Shown piece by piece: positions 63,070 through 64,000 of a stretch of 64,000 nucleotides of DNA. Each line of letters begins with the position of its first letter. Positions within the stretch are counted from its first letter, which is position 1. The notes beneath the pieces are model-generated. The model saw only the letters and a program-made list of their open reading frames with translations, was not told the origin of the DNA and did no database searches. Source of the DNA: Halorussus halobius (GTDB lineage Archaea; Halobacteriota; Halobacteria; Halobacteriales; Haladaptataceae); the NCBI RefSeq assembly GCF_004765805.1, contig NZ_SBIU01000005.1, forward strand, positions 293,133-357,132, in the 5' to 3' direction. The position numbers and the translations under genes were made by a program.

Positions 63070-63223
63070 TACTCGCAGACGACCGCTGTTCAGTTAGCAT
63101 GAGTTCTGTAATATTGCTCTTCAAACTGTGAAGACCGGTCTAGGACTCGCAGCGGTCAATTCGCACGACAAACGTACCGAATCCAGCGATTCCGTCCGGG
63201 CTCGTTCCGGACCGACTCTTCGC

Positions 63224-63802
63224 CTACTCCCCGTCCAACTCCCGAGCGACCATCTCGGCCCACTGCTCGAAGCCGTGGCGGTCGTAGAACGCCTGCGCGC
63301 GGTCGTTCTCCTGGTCCACGTCGAGGACCAGTCGGTCCATCGGGAGGTCCTGGTCCTCGGCGAGCGCGACCACGGCGGCCATCAGGTCGTCGGCGACGCC
63401 GGTTCCGCGATACTCGGGCCGGAGATACAGTTCGTTCAACACTGCGGCGTCCCATATCATCGAGAGCTGTTGGGGCAGGACGAAGGCGTAGCCCGCCAGC
63501 GCCGGGTCGTCGGTCGCCGCGTCGCCGGGCTCACCGTCGGCAGTCTCGGCGTCGGCCTCGACTACGGTCACGCATCGACGCTCGTGTTTCGTACACCACA
63601 ACACCCAGTCGAGGTATCGCTCGGCGTACTCGTCGGTGAGTTTGGCCTCGTACTTGGCCGGCTTGTCCTCGCCGCCGGTGTCGGTCGCCAGCCCCATCTC
63701 GAACGCGCGCTTGAGCGCCCGGAGGTCGTCGGCGTCGCGGTCGGGGTCGTACGGTCGGACGCGCGGGCTCCCGGCTCCGTCGTCGGTCGAGTCTTCGGTC
63801 AC
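63224..63802 (-). CDS. GNAT N-acetyltransferase
   Basis: 192 residues. GNAT core at VLNELYLRPEYRGTGVADDLMAAVVALAE (about 123-151; R-x-x-G-x-G acetyl-CoA loop) followed by LVLDVDQENDRAQAFYDRHGFEQ. A long acidic N-terminal arm (about 1-20) and insert (ADAETADGEPGDAATDDPA) are salt-type. Substrate unknown. Confidence 0.9.
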   Translation of the reverse strand: MTEDSTDDGAGSPRVRPYDPDRDADDLRALKRAFEMGLATDTGGEDKPAKYEAKLTDEYAERYLDWVLWCTKHERRCVTVVEADAETADGEPGDAATDDPALAGYAFVLPQQLSMIWDAAVLNELYLRPEYRGTGVADDLMAAVVALAEDQDLPMDRLVLDVDQENDRAQAFYDRHGFEQWAEMVARELDGE

Positions 63803-63942
63803 GCTCGCCGGTTCGCAGGCGACGGTGTTAGCGGTTGCGTACTGCGTCGGCCGCGGTCGAAACGATTTTCAGGCAATCGATACTCGGGGATTCGACGCTC
63901 GGGGTTCGACACGCAGGATTCGACGATTCGCCGCTCGGTGCT

Positions 63943-64000
63943 TCATTCCACGTCCGGCGCGCGCGTCGGCGCGACCACGTGCGGGTCGCGCCGAAGCGCG
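63943..64000 (-). CDS. C-terminal end of a gene entering from the right edge
   Basis: On the minus strand one frame reads ALRRDPHVVAPTRAPDVE then TGA, a protein-like tail with no internal stop. The rest lies beyond the window, so no product can be named. Upstream bases 63803-63942 appear to be non-coding. Confidence 0.35.
   Translation of the reverse strand, partial: ALRRDPHVVAPTRAPDVE

Overview
The window is a piece of a haloarchaeal (class Halobacteria) chromosome. Base composition is GC-rich, the predicted proteins are strongly acidic, and many genes start with GTG or ATG only 20-35 bases after a TATA-like box, as in leaderless archaeal transcripts. Archaeal marker families are present: clamp-loader large subunit, archaeal-type homoserine kinase, PdxS, HalOD1-domain and bacterio-opsin-activator-type regulators, and a Tat/lipobox-rich secretome. 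A genus close to Halorussus is plausible, but the sequence alone does not prove it.

Layout. 1-5.1 kb: a ba3-type heme-copper oxidase operon (cbaD-cbaB-cbaA, a small subunit and an unknown membrane protein), divergent from a copper P-type ATPase, a TauE/SafE-like protein and a small membrane protein likely to serve oxidase copper supply. A half-size heme A synthase (48.8 kb) probably supplies heme to the same pathway. 5.1-7.5 kb: HalOD1 protein, HTH regulator and menaquinone gene menB. 7.6-10.8 kb: a repeat element, the D-glutamate catabolism pair dgcN-dgcA, and a DUF502 membrane protein. 10.9-15.3 kb: a threonyl-tRNA synthetase-like protein without a recognisable catalytic core, divergent from homoserine kinase; a small regulator behind a palindrome; pdxS. 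15.4-25.4 kb: FNT transporter fused to USP domains, DUF1405, PQQ propeller lipoprotein, thioredoxin, methyltransferase, zinc-ribbon membrane protein, hybrid response regulator/kinase, MBL hydrolase, uracil-DNA glycosylase-like protein. 25.5-33.5 kb: MsrA, MFS, USP, a TAXI-type TRAP transporter with an operator-like palindrome in its promoter, and a convergent CoA-transferase/MaoC pair. 33.7-41.4 kb: metal and efflux region with a nickel/cobalt-type His-rich transporter, CopA with a duplicated 3' end, an SMR pump, a thioesterase and an Lrp-TRASH regulator probably controlling copA. 41.5-48.6 kb: GrpB, acyl-CoA dehydrogenase, PadR-like regulator, PAS kinase, malic enzyme-PTA fusion, degenerate M24 protein. 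48.8-53.1 kb: heme A synthase and a polar amino acid ABC transporter with two recently duplicated binding proteins. 53-64 kb: secreted and membrane-tethered regulators, HalOD1 protein, rfcL, CinA, acetyltransferases, second copy of the repeat element, amidohydrolase, an AT-rich histidine kinase island, and an acetyltransferase.

Most unusual signals: (1) two copies of a ~210-bp intergenic element (7575-7780 and 59587-59799) sharing four conserved blocks, with a hairpin in the same place built from different sequence in each copy, which suggests a structured RNA or mobile repeat family; (2) the ThrRS-like pseudo-enzyme beside thrB; (3) a vestigial second copA tail and a 34-bp near-palindrome at the end of copA; (4) several palindromes placed over promoters of regulators and transporters. 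No tRNA, rRNA, CRISPR array or transposase was found.
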